From: Acidimicrobiia bacterium UBA6912 | GTDB taxonomy: Bacteria; Actinomycetota; Acidimicrobiia; Spongiisociales; UBA5794 | Assembly: GCA_002450985.1 (NCBI GenBank) | Contig: DKBA01000137.1 | Location: 1,397 to 21,622, forward strand | Direction: 5' to 3' | DNA: 20,226 bases | In this document: positions 6,032 to 13,883 of the stretch, piece after piece | Position numbering within the stretch: position 1 is the stretch's first letter | Layout: each line of letters starts with the position of its first letter | Position numbers and translations under genes: made by a program | The notes under the pieces: generated by a model | What the model was told of the DNA's origin: nothing | Databases searched by the model: none | Seen by the model: the letters and a program-made list of their open reading frames with translations, nothing else

Positions 6032-9000
6032 TCATGACGGCGCCGGTCCGCCGTCGATGGTGGAGCCGCCGGCCCCCGTGCCACCCGCCCCGCCCGTGCC
6101 GGAGCCCGAACCGGAGCCTTCGCCGTCCTTCTTCTCGCCGGTCTTGTCACCTTCCTTCTTGTCGTCGCCGGCCGCCTTCTTGGCGGCGATCACCTCGGGG
6201 ATCGAGTCCATGGCCTTCTTGGCGAGATCGGTCGCCTGCTCGATCGTCTTGTTGAGATTGGTCGCCGTGGTTTCGGTCTGCACCTTCATCTGGGCTGCGA
6301 GCTGCTGGAGACCGGTGAGGTCCTTCGGGAGGTTCGACTCCGGCTGACTGGCGATGAGCGCCGCCGCCAGGTCGGCGGGGGAGAGCGCCGCTGGACCCTG
6401 GTTGATGGTGACGATCCCTCCCGCCTGCAGCTCGGAGGGCGCCTGTGCCCCACTCGGTCCCACCAGCTTGTTGCCACCGGCGAACAGCTCGGCGAGCTGC
6501 GCCGGGTCGGTGGCCGTGTCCGGCGGGGAGTCCTGCCAGTTCCAGAAGCGGGTGAGGTCGATCTTCTCGCTCGACTCGCACGATCCGAGCACCGCCTCGC
6601 CCAGTACCCCGCGGGCGGGAAGGGTGATCGAGCTCTGCGGCGGCACGAAGGCCTGCCGGTGGAAGCGCAGGAGCGCCTCTTGCACGTCCCGGCTGGTGTG
6701 CCCGATCTCGCCGGCGAGCTGGGGCGGGATGAAGAACGGCATCACCGCGGCGTTGCCGAAGAAACCGAGCACCACGTTGGCGACGCAGTTGAGCAGCGGC
6801 ACCTCGTCGGCGGCGTCGGCGATCCCTCCGCTCGGCACCCCGATGGTGTACGGCTCCAGCATGATCGCCCGCTCTTCCGGCGTGAGCGATTGCCACACGG
6901 CCTTGGAGTACTCCACCGTGTTCTGCACCACGTGGTTGAGGACGGCCTCGATCCGCAGCAGGTCGGCGAACGACAGCTCCGGTGGCAGGCGGCGGGCGGC
7001 GACCGGCAGCACGGCCCCCATGATCTCCGACCCGCCGGGCCCGTTGTACGCCTCGAGCAGATCGGTCCCGCCGCCGAGCGTCGCCACCGGGTCGCGCACC
7101 ACCGGTCCGCCGAGCTCCTGCTCGAGGTCGGCGGCCCGCAGCGTCACGTCGAGCGACGTGGAGTTTGCCAGGTAGCTGAAGATGTCGCTGAAGGACAAGC
7201 TCGACGGGAGAGAGAGCCGGTACGAAAACGTGTCGAACCGTCGCGAGAACTCGAGGCGAGCGATGTCGCTGCGGGCGATGTAATCCGGCAGCGCGAGGGC
7301 CCCGGTGCGGGCCTCGAACGAGCCGGCTCGCCGGGTCCGCAGCGCCTGCAGCAGCTCGGCGCGAGTCTCGTACCCGGTGCCGACGGCTGCGCTGGTGCCT
7401 ACCAACCGGACCGGCCCCACCCGGGCGCCGCTCGTCGAGATCGCCGTGACATAGATGTCCTCGAAGGGCATGAAGGTCCCCTCGATGCGTACGTTGACGA
7501 TGTCCTGCGCCGCCCCGGTCGAACTCTGCACGGCCATCGTGGGGTTGCCCGCAAACGCCCGCAGCACCCGCAATCCGTGCATCATCTCGGGCCGGAATCG
7601 CAGCCGGCCTTCGAGCACGTCGTGGTAGCGCAGCAGCATCCGGTAGCGGTTGAGGAGGACATCGCGGGAGTAGCTGCCCGTCGGGAGTGATCGGGGCTGG
7701 AACGGGTCGAGGAACTGCACGATCTCGAGCGGCACGAAGCACACGAGCTGCACGTCGTCGACGTTGCTGGTCACGGCGAAGTGCCGCAGCACCTCCCAGT
7801 ACTGCATCGTCAGCGCATGGTTGTGGTTGTGGTTGGTGATCACCTTGGTGACCACTTCCCGCCGCTCGGTCGCCGACGCCAGCCGTACGCTGGTGCGGTT
7901 GGCGGTGCGGCGGGCGGCAGCCTGGCGGGACAGGCTGGAGTGGAAGTCCTGTGATGCGCTCGATGCGTAGTCGCGGCTCGCCTTCTGCCAGCTCGACGTG
8001 GAGCCCGTCGTCGTCGAGTCGGAGTAGCCGCCGCCGATGCCGAGACCGGCGACGATGCCGCTGAAGAAGCCGCCGACGGCGAGCCCGCCGCCGAACGCAC
8101 CGGCCTCGCTGCGGGTCTTCATCTTGCTCCCGCCCGATGCCGACTCGTTGAAGGCGCTCTCGAACACTGCGCTGGTGGAGCTGTCGGCCACCTCGTTGTA
8201 GCGCTGGAACTCGGTGGCGGTCAGCGACTCGAACTCGCGCACCGACAGCGTCTCCCGCTCCTCGGACACGGCGATGCGCTGCTGCTCGCCGGGGGCGAGC
8301 GGCAACGAGTAGACGAGATCGCCGAGCGACATGCCGGTGGGGATCCACATCTGGTGCATCGTCAGCACGTAGCCGAGACCCAGCGTGGCGGCCTTCGGCA
8401 CCCGCTTCGGGTCGCGCTCCACGAGGTCGAGGAAGCTGGTGACGTCGATCGGCGCCTCGATCGGCACCCGTTCCACCAGCTCGAACGATCCGAGCTTCAG
8501 CATCGCCTCGATGAGCTGGTCGGCGCCGACGTACTTGGTGAGACCGAGCGAGCTGGCCGAAAGCAGCATGTTGCGCTCGTTCCTGGTGCCGATCCGCGTC
8601 CCCAGACGGCGGCTGGAGAGGTGCGGCTCGATGAGGCGCACCAGCATCGAGTAGCGGTAGCGGTCGATCACACCGACGTTGGAACGGAACGACTTGGCGC
8701 AGTCCTCCTCACCGAGCGTGATCACCGGCGCCGGAGTGGCGAAGGCCTGTGGGTTCTCCAGCACGTCGTCCTCGCCGGTGGGGAGCACGATGTCGCCGAG
8801 CCGGGCGACGATGCTGCGCGGCGCCGGCGTGAGGGAGACGTCGAGGGGCAGGACGCCGAGCTTTCCGTTGCCGGCGATGAGGTCGGCTCGCCGCAGCGAG
8901 ACCTCCGTGGTGCGATTACCGCCGGTGACGACGAGCGTCATCCCGTCGTCTCCGACAGGGCGGGGAGGGAGACGCAGAACGAAGGCGCCGCGGGCGTCGG

Positions 9001-9433
9001 TCGTGGTCTCGGGGTTGGGCCATGGCGCTACGAAGCCGGCAGCCGCCTCGCTCGCCGGCTCGAGCGCCCGCACCCGCACGTAGCCGGCATCGGTGCCGTC
9101 GGGATTGAGCAGCCTCCCGGACAGCTCGGCGGGCAGGATCTCCGGCACCTTGGGGAAGAAGTCGACGAGGTCGCCTTTGATGACGTCGAGCGTCGAGTAG
9201 ATCTGGGTGATCGAGCGCATGCGCTCGGAGAAGATCGCCGCCAGATGATCGGTGGTGACCTCGACCTGGAGACCGAGATCTTCCAGATCGAGGCTCTCGA
9301 TGGGGTTGCGCACCCGATCGTCGAGCACCGAACCGGTGCTCGCCTCTTCGAACAGGTCGCCCCTCGGGCTCGATGCGAACCGGCTCCGATCGAAGGACAC
9401 GTTCACGCCCTCGGGCTGGTCTCGTCCTGTCAT
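6032..9433 (-). CDS. 1133-residue uncharacterised multidomain protein (lead gene of M64 operon)
   Basis: This is the first gene of the five-gene operon; AGGAGAGG precedes the ATG at 9433. Residues about 100-200 resemble a carboxypeptidase regulatory-like beta-sandwich (SGRLLNPDGT, then TTDARGAFVLRLPP). Residues 380-440 are helical (APGEQQRIAVSEERETLSV onward). Residues about 443-470 are a glycine-rich hydrophobic stretch (AFGGGLAVGGFFSGIVAGLG), and 471-530 are rich in Ser, Ala and Arg. A conserved-looking motif NHNHNHALTMQYWEV lies at 533-547; similar N.NH.HALT.QY wording occurs, as I recall, in large uncharacterised bacterial proteins. Residues about 1040-1087 are predicted coiled coil, and the last 45 are a disordered Lys/Glu then Gly/Ser tail. 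No signal peptide is seen. It could be a structural or delivered effector protein; no function is assignable. Confidence 0.85.
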   Translation of the reverse strand: MTGRDQPEGVNVSFDRSRFASSPRGDLFEEASTGSVLDDRVRNPIESLDLEDLGLQVEVTTDHLAAIFSERMRSITQIYSTLDVIKGDLVDFFPKVPEILPAELSGRLLNPDGTDAGYVRVRALEPASEAAAGFVAPWPNPETTTDARGAFVLRLPPRPVGDDGMTLVVTGGNRTTEVSLRRADLIAGNGKLGVLPLDVSLTPAPRSIVARLGDIVLPTGEDDVLENPQAFATPAPVITLGEEDCAKSFRSNVGVIDRYRYSMLVRLIEPHLSSRRLGTRIGTRNERNMLLSASSLGLTKYVGADQLIEAMLKLGSFELVERVPIEAPIDVTSFLDLVERDPKRVPKAATLGLGYVLTMHQMWIPTGMSLGDLVYSLPLAPGEQQRIAVSEERETLSVREFESLTATEFQRYNEVADSSTSAVFESAFNESASGGSKMKTRSEAGAFGGGLAVGGFFSGIVAGLGIGGGYSDSTTTGSTSSWQKASRDYASSASQDFHSSLSRQAAARRTANRTSVRLASATERREVVTKVITNHNHNHALTMQYWEVLRHFAVTSNVDDVQLVCFVPLEIVQFLDPFQPRSLPTGSYSRDVLLNRYRMLLRYHDVLEGRLRFRPEMMHGLRVLRAFAGNPTMAVQSSTGAAQDIVNVRIEGTFMPFEDIYVTAISTSGARVGPVRLVGTSAAVGTGYETRAELLQALRTRRAGSFEARTGALALPDYIARSDIARLEFSRRFDTFSYRLSLPSSLSFSDIFSYLANSTSLDVTLRAADLEQELGGPVVRDPVATLGGGTDLLEAYNGPGGSEIMGAVLPVAARRLPPELSFADLLRIEAVLNHVVQNTVEYSKAVWQSLTPEERAIMLEPYTIGVPSGGIADAADEVPLLNCVANVVLGFFGNAAVMPFFIPPQLAGEIGHTSRDVQEALLRFHRQAFVPPQSSITLPARGVLGEAVLGSCESSEKIDLTRFWNWQDSPPDTATDPAQLAELFAGGNKLVGPSGAQAPSELQAGGIVTINQGPAALSPADLAAALIASQPESNLPKDLTGLQQLAAQMKVQTETTATNLNKTIEQATDLAKKAMDSIPEVIAAKKAAGDDKKEGDKTGEKKDGEGSGSGSGTGGAGGTGAGGSTIDGGPAPS

Positions 9434-9517
9434 GCACCTCTCCTGTCCGCACGGCTGGCCCGGAAGCTGAAGCAGTACACGGGCCGGCGTTGCCGCTGCG
9501 TTGCGGCGGCGTTACGT

Positions 9518-9536
9518 GGTGCGACCGTGTCGCACC
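9518..9536. promoter_or_regulatory. Perfect inverted repeat in divergent promoter region (operator candidate)
   Basis: GGTGCGAC at 9518-9525 and its exact reverse complement GTCGCACC at 9529-9536 are separated by CGT. The site lies 84 bases upstream of the 1133-residue gene and 53 bases upstream of the Uma2 GTG, in the only non-coding DNA between the two divergent units. Spacing and symmetry fit a dimeric repressor site able to control both directions. No regulator for it is encoded next to it. Confidence 0.55.
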
Positions 9537-9576
9537 CATCGGGTACGTTCGACCTCGCGGCGGTGGCGCCGACAAC

Positions 9577-9585
9577 GGAAGGGAG
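9577..9585 (+). promoter_or_regulatory. Ribosome binding site deciding the Uma2 start
   Basis: GGAAGGGAG ends 4 bases before a GTG at 9590 and 16 bases before the in-frame ATG at 9602. The spacing favours the GTG, adding four residues to the protein. Confidence 0.65.
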
Positions 9586-9589
9586 TACC

Positions 9590-10138
9590 GTGAATGGTGC
9601 CATGGCCACACTGCAGACCGGCGATCGTGTCCCCATGTCGTGGGAGGAGTACGAGGCGCTCGGCCCCGACGTCCGGGGCGAGTACATCGACGGGGCGTTC
9701 GTGATGAGCCCATTTCCCACGCGACGTCACCAGGACATCTGTCTGGAGCTCGCTCTTCGACTCAGACCGCTGCTTCCCGATGGGGTGCGGGTTGCGCTCA
9801 CGTGGGGCTGGAAGCCGGCGAACGACGAGTTCGGGCCCGACCTGATGGTGTTCGACGACAACGGCGAGAACACGCGCTACACCGCCATCCCTCATCTCGC
9901 CGTCGAGGTGCTGTCGACCGACCGGGCGGCGGACACGGTGCGCAAGCTGCGGAAGTACTCCGAGGTGGGACTCCCGAGGTACTGGATCATCGATCCCGAA
10001 GGTCCCGAGATCGTGGTGTTCGCTCGCAACGACGAGGGGCGGCTCATCGAGGTGGCTCGTCATCGTGGAGAGGAGACCGCTGTGCTCGACGTCGGACCCG
10101 TGCGGCTCGCTCTGGCACCGGCCGACCTGCTCGACTGA
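9590..10138 (+). CDS. Uma2-family (PD-(D/E)XK-like) nuclease-fold protein
   Basis: The 182-residue cytosolic product belongs to the Uma2 family, a restriction-endonuclease-like fold that is abundant in cyanobacteria and actinobacteria and mostly uncharacterised. Signatures in order are MSWEEYEAL, GEYIDGAFVMSP at about 30-41, the core Pro-Asp in GPDLMVFDD at about 83-84, LAVEVLS with Glu at about 106, then RKLRKYSEVGLPRYWIIDP. The Asp, Glu and Lys pattern looks complete, so nuclease chemistry is possible, but activity is not established for most family members. The start is set at GTG 9590 by the Shine-Dalgarno. It is a single-gene unit, divergent from the five-gene operon and convergent with the ABC transporter 18 bases downstream. 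Family confidence is high. Confidence 0.9.
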   Translation: MNGAMATLQTGDRVPMSWEEYEALGPDVRGEYIDGAFVMSPFPTRRHQDICLELALRLRPLLPDGVRVALTWGWKPANDEFGPDLMVFDDNGENTRYTAIPHLAVEVLSTDRAADTVRKLRKYSEVGLPRYWIIDPEGPEIVVFARNDEGRLIEVARHRGEETAVLDVGPVRLALAPADLLD

Positions 10139-10142
10139 CGAG

Positions 10143-10158
10143 GAGCCGCGTCCGGCTC
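10143..10158. terminator. Small hairpin between convergent genes
   Basis: GAGCCG at 10143-10148 and CGGCTC at 10153-10158 form a perfect 6-bp stem with a CGTC loop, in the 18-base gap between the Uma2 stop and the ATPase stop. It overlaps the last base pairs of the ATPase gene. No T-run follows on either strand. It could act as a shared bidirectional terminator, but a 6-bp GC stem may occur by chance here. Confidence 0.35.
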
Positions 10159-11200
10159 AGCCCGCCGACACCCATCCCCGGCTCACCGTACAGGCGACAC
10201 GCTCACCGCGTCGGGCAACGGGAGGGCCCGCCACCCGTGTCTCGAGCGTGCCGCCGGTGATCTCGATCGTGTAGTCCGTATACGGTCCGCGGAACCACAC
10301 GTCGCGCACGACTCCGCCGAGGTCGCCGCCCAGCGTCACCCACTCGGGTCGCACGAGCATCTGGACCCGGCCGCCGGCGGCTGCGTCGTCGGTCTCGGCG
10401 GTGACCCGGGTGCCGTCGAGCGCCACTTCGAGCGTGCCCTCGCTCCGGGCGACGACCTCCACGTCGACGATCGCCGCCGGACCGGTGAGCCGGGCTGCCC
10501 ACAGATCGATGGGGCGCTCGTAGACGGCCTGGGGGGTGTCGACCTGGAGGACGGACCCGGCCCGCATGATGGCGACCCGGTCGGCGATGGCGAGCGCCTC
10601 GGCCGAATCGTGGGTGGAGTAGACGGCGGCCGCTCCCGCCTCGCGCCGGCGGTGGGCGATCCGCTCCTGCACCGCGGTCCGCGCCGACGCGTCGAGGTGC
10701 GCGGTTGGCTCGTCGAGCAGATAGAGCCGGGCGGGTCGGGCCATCGCCCGCGCCAGCCCTACCCGCTGCTGCTGGCCACCGGACAGCTCGGCGGGCTTGC
10801 GATCGGCCAGGTTGCCGATGCCCAACAGGCCGAGGAGATCACGCGCCTCGGCGAGGGCCTCCCGCTTTCCGGACCCGGCTCGCTGCAAGGGGTAGGCCAC
10901 CGTCTGCTCCGCCGTCAGGTGCGGCCACAGCGCGTAGTTCTGGAAGACGAGACCGATGGGCCGCTTCTCCGGCGGCGTTGCTCCCCGCGGCGTCGCCACC
11001 ACTTCCCCGCACAGCTCGATGTCGCCTTCGGCGATGTCGACGAATCCCGCCACGGCGTACAGCAGGGTGCTCTTGCCCGAACCGGACGGCCCGAGCAGGG
11101 CGACCGTCTCGCCGGCGGCGACGTCGAGATCGAGCGCGGCGACGGCGCGCACGTCGCCGTAGTCGACCGACACGGAGCGGCACACGAGCGCGTCGGTCAC
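10157..11200 (-). CDS. fbpC: ABC transporter ATPase, FbpC/AfuC-type (probable ferric iron import)
   Basis: This 347-residue protein is the cytoplasmic ATP-hydrolysing subunit of the importer. It has Walker A GPSGSGKST at 37-45, a Q-loop Gln87 in VFQNYALWPH, the signature LSGGQQQRVGLARA at 139-152, Walker B LYLLDEPTAHLD at 159-170 and the switch His197 in STHD. A C-terminal TOBE-like regulatory domain spans about 245-347 (MLVRPEWVTL near 281). The length and TOBE tail match the FbpC/PotA group. The GTG at 11200 overlaps the permease stop as GTGA, so it is translated as part of that operon. Iron as substrate is inferred from the lipoprotein and permease type; thiamine or phosphonate relatives are the main alternatives. 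Confidence 0.88.
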   Translation of the reverse strand: MTDALVCRSVSVDYGDVRAVAALDLDVAAGETVALLGPSGSGKSTLLYAVAGFVDIAEGDIELCGEVVATPRGATPPEKRPIGLVFQNYALWPHLTAEQTVAYPLQRAGSGKREALAEARDLLGLLGIGNLADRKPAELSGGQQQRVGLARAMARPARLYLLDEPTAHLDASARTAVQERIAHRRREAGAAAVYSTHDSAEALAIADRVAIMRAGSVLQVDTPQAVYERPIDLWAARLTGPAAIVDVEVVARSEGTLEVALDGTRVTAETDDAAAGGRVQMLVRPEWVTLGGDLGGVVRDVWFRGPYTDYTIEITGGTLETRVAGPPVARRGERVACTVSRGWVSAG

Positions 11201-12834
11201 CCGTTCCCCAAGAGCCGGCGGGAGAGGCGACTGGTGGCGAGCAGGGGCACGGCGGCGACGATCAGGGGGAGGGTGAGGATCACGGCGAGTGCGGAGGAGA
11301 CGGGCACATCGCCCAACTGTTGCAGGTTGAGGACGGCGACGGCAACGGTGTCGGTGCCGGGTCCGTAGAGGAGGCTCGACATGGTCAGTTCGTGGAAGGC
11401 GATGAGGAACACGAGCAACCAGCCGCCGACGATGGCCGGCCGCAGCAAGGGCGCCACGACGGTGCGCAGCGCGGTGACCGGCGTGGCTCCGCTCGCGCGA
11501 GCGGCGAAGACGAGGTCGGGCGGGAGGTTGCCCGCCGAGCCTGCCAGCGACCGGTGGCCCACAGCCCACAGCTTGGCGAGGTAGGCGAGCAGGATGATCG
11601 TCAGCGTGTCGCGCAGGACGCTGCCGTAGCTGAGGAGCATCGCAACGGCGAGGGTCGATCCGGGAACGGCGAACCCCAGCATGACGGCGAAGGAGGCGGC
11701 GCGCCCGGTGTACCGGCGCCTGAGGAGGGCCACCGCCGCCCCCAGCAGCACGGCTCCCGTCGCGGCGAGCACGGCGAGCAGCAGGCTGCGGCCCAGCGCA
11801 CCGAGTAGCCGGCCGTCGATGGCCTCGGCGAAATTGGCGAGCGTCCAGTTGCCTGGTGTCGGCGCCACCCCGACCCCCTTGGTGAGCGCGACCAGGACCA
11901 GGGCGACGAGGGGGATGATCGTGACGACGGCGATGATCGCCCAGGTCGCCACCGTGAGCCCGCGGCGGGGTCTGCCCCGCCGCCCGGCCAGCACGTCGGT
12001 GGCGGCGGTGCGGCGGCCCCGCCCCACTCCCGACAGCAGCACGTCGGCGATGACGGTGAAGACGAACGCGAGGAGGACGAGGCCGGTCGCCAGCAGGATC
12101 GCTCTGCTGAACGCCTCGGGCTGGGCGGAGCGAGCGAGGTCCTGGTAGATGCGCGTGGTCACGACCTCGAATGAGGCCGGAGTGCCGAGGATCTGCGGCA
12201 CGCCGAACGCATTGATCCCGAGTACGAAGACGAGGGCGGCTGCTCCCAGCAGCGCGGGGGCGAGCAGCGGGAGGGTCACCGTGCGGGCGACGGTCAGCGG
12301 ACCGGCGCCGCTGACTCGCCCCGCCAGCTCGAAGTCGCGGCCCGCTCGAGAGGTGAGCGCAGCGACGGCCAGGAGGTAGGCGAGGGGCATGGCGTTGATC
12401 GAGATCACTGCGATCACCCCGGCGGGGCCGAACACACCGGGCATCTCGATGCCGAGAGCATCGTCCATGAGGCCGCTCGGCCCGTAGGCGCGGAGCCAGC
12501 TGAGCGCCGACACGAACGGGGGGACGAGGAAGGGGAGTACCAACCCCAGCCTCAGCCAGCGCCTGCCCGCGGCCGGCGTCCGCTCGGTGACGAGGGCCGC
12601 CCCGGTGCCCAGGGCAACCGTGACGACGGCAGCGAGGCCACCGACGAGCACCGTGTTCCCGAAGAGGCGCATCGTGCCCCCGGCGTCGCCGAGGCCTCCT
12701 CGCCACTCCTCGCCGGCGACGCGGAGGAGCTCGACGAGCGGCCATCCCACCAGGAAGACGAGTGCTGAGGCGACCCCGATCGCCGGTGCCCAGCGCCGGG
12801 CACGGATCCATCCCGACGGGCGGCGTCCTCGCAT
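11197..12834 (-). CDS. fbpB: ABC transporter permease, FbpB-type two-domain fusion
   Basis: This 545-residue membrane protein has two homologous permease halves, the layout of FbpB/SfuB ferric iron permeases, so one polypeptide forms the whole channel. The N-terminal membrane helix is at about 17-37 after a basic start. Each half carries an EAA-type ATPase-docking loop: ELAGRVSGAGPLTVARTVTLP at about 169-189 and FAARASGATPVTALRTVVAP at about 443-462. A linker of about 30 charged residues (about 268-298) separates the halves. The start at ATG 12834 lies 10 bases after the binding-protein stop with only a weak Shine-Dalgarno, which suggests coupled translation. The 3' end overlaps the ATPase gene by 4 bases. 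Confidence 0.88.
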   Translation of the reverse strand: MRGRRPSGWIRARRWAPAIGVASALVFLVGWPLVELLRVAGEEWRGGLGDAGGTMRLFGNTVLVGGLAAVVTVALGTGAALVTERTPAAGRRWLRLGLVLPFLVPPFVSALSWLRAYGPSGLMDDALGIEMPGVFGPAGVIAVISINAMPLAYLLAVAALTSRAGRDFELAGRVSGAGPLTVARTVTLPLLAPALLGAAALVFVLGINAFGVPQILGTPASFEVVTTRIYQDLARSAQPEAFSRAILLATGLVLLAFVFTVIADVLLSGVGRGRRTAATDVLAGRRGRPRRGLTVATWAIIAVVTIIPLVALVLVALTKGVGVAPTPGNWTLANFAEAIDGRLLGALGRSLLLAVLAATGAVLLGAAVALLRRRYTGRAASFAVMLGFAVPGSTLAVAMLLSYGSVLRDTLTIILLAYLAKLWAVGHRSLAGSAGNLPPDLVFAARASGATPVTALRTVVAPLLRPAIVGGWLLVFLIAFHELTMSSLLYGPGTDTVAVAVLNLQQLGDVPVSSALAVILTLPLIVAAVPLLATSRLSRRLLGNG

Positions 12835-12844
12835 CGGGACGACG

Positions 12845-13837
12845 CTACTGCCCGAAGATGGCGCGGTAGTCCGCCAGCAACTCGTCCTGGTCGGCAGAGG
12901 CCTGCTGCCAGTCCACCGCCTGCTGCGTCTCGCCGGCGAAGGGCCACGCCACGTCGATGCGGATCGGTTGCCATCCCGTCGCAGCGATGGCCTCCTGCGC
13001 CCCGGTGCTCAGCACGTACTCGACGAAGGGCTCTGCGGCGCCTGAGGAGGAGCCGTCGACGACGCCGATGGGGCTGTAGATGGCGATCGCCCCGGAATCG
13101 GGCCAGATCAGGGAGATCGGGGAGCCGTCGTCCACCGCATCTCGCGCCAGCCGATCGAGCGTGATGCCGGCCGCATAGAGGCCCTCGGCGACACCGGACA
13201 CGACGTCGCCGGGGCCGCTCACCTGGATGGCGCCGTTGTCGTGGAGCGCCTGGTAGAAGTCCATGCCGTAGCCCGGCGACGTTGCGAAGAAGGCGAGCGC
13301 CCCGAAGGCCGAGCCGGCGAACGCAGGATCGGGGAGGGCAACGACGCCGCCGACCGAGGCGAGATCGCTCCAGTCGGTGGGCGGCGACACGACCCCGTCT
13401 CCGGCGACGATGACGAGGTTGAGCACCCGGGTCCCGAAGAAGGTGCCGGTGCGCGAATCCGCCGGCACCGCATCGATCCCGTCGGGGGTCCAGCTGCGCA
13501 GCAGCCCGTCGCTGGCGTACTGCTGGATCGAGAGCGGGTCGGTGAGCCACAGGACGTCGGCCTGCAGGCCGCCCTCCCGCGTCTCGGCGGCGATCCTGGC
13601 TGCCAGCTCACCGGTCGGGGCGCGGAACACGTCGACGGTGACGCCGGGGTTCGCCGCCTCGAACCCGGCGACGACGGCGTCGACGGTGTCTTGGGTGACG
13701 CTCGTGTAGACCCGCAACGTCCCGCTCGCCGCATCGCCGTCACCCCCGCAGGCGGCGACCACGAGGGCAGCTGCGAGCAGGCAGGCGCCGAAGCGAACGA
13801 ACCCGGAGAGGGGACGGGGAAGGAGGGGTCGGAACAT
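12845..13837 (-). CDS. fbpA: ABC transporter substrate-binding lipoprotein, FbpA/AfuA-type
   Basis: This 330-residue exported binding protein starts with a lipoprotein signal: basic PRPLSGFVR, a hydrophobic stretch, then the lipobox VAAC with Cys30 as the lipidated residue, followed by a short GGDGDAAS linker. The mature part begins TLRVYTSVTQDTVDAVVAGFE and continues ADVLWLTDPLS and EPFVEYVLSTGAQEAI, typical of the iron(III)/AfuA group of periplasmic-binding-protein folds that capture Fe3+ (some members bind thiamine or aminoethylphosphonate). It heads the three-gene importer operon. The 46-base gap after oleD could hold its promoter, but no clear -10/-35 pair or Fur/IdeR box is visible. Ligand identity is inferred, not shown. 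Confidence 0.87.
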   Translation of the reverse strand: MFRPLLPRPLSGFVRFGACLLAAALVVAACGGDGDAASGTLRVYTSVTQDTVDAVVAGFEAANPGVTVDVFRAPTGELAARIAAETREGGLQADVLWLTDPLSIQQYASDGLLRSWTPDGIDAVPADSRTGTFFGTRVLNLVIVAGDGVVSPPTDWSDLASVGGVVALPDPAFAGSAFGALAFFATSPGYGMDFYQALHDNGAIQVSGPGDVVSGVAEGLYAAGITLDRLARDAVDDGSPISLIWPDSGAIAIYSPIGVVDGSSSGAAEPFVEYVLSTGAQEAIAATGWQPIRIDVAWPFAGETQQAVDWQQASADQDELLADYRAIFGQ

Positions 13838-13883
13838 GGCCGGCTGGATGCTAGGGGGCGGCGAAACGCACGAGACCCGGGGC

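Noticed and set aside
3517..6255. A 912-codon plus-strand open frame antisense to the five-gene operon
   Set aside because: Arg/Gly/Pro/His-rich composition typical of a GC-rich shadow frame, no domain, and it is antisense to four genes with good starts and ribosome binding sites.
7811..7835. Short tandem repeat of GGTTGT
   Set aside because: It simply encodes the NHNHNH run of the 1133-residue protein on the minus strand; too short to be an independent repeat element.
9490..9518. Possible -35/-10 pair (TTGCCG, 17 bases, TACGTG) for Uma2
   Set aside because: Only two of six bases match the -10 consensus, so it cannot be distinguished from background.
8354..9589. Long plus-strand in-frame extension upstream of the Uma2 gene
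   Set aside because: It is antisense to the 1133-residue gene with shadow-like composition. The Shine-Dalgarno at 9577-9585 and homology support a start at 9590.
10157..12811. An 884-codon frame joining the ATPase to sequence antiparallel to nothing else
   Set aside because: Only its last 347 codons are the ATPase; the rest is the wrong frame of the permease gene.
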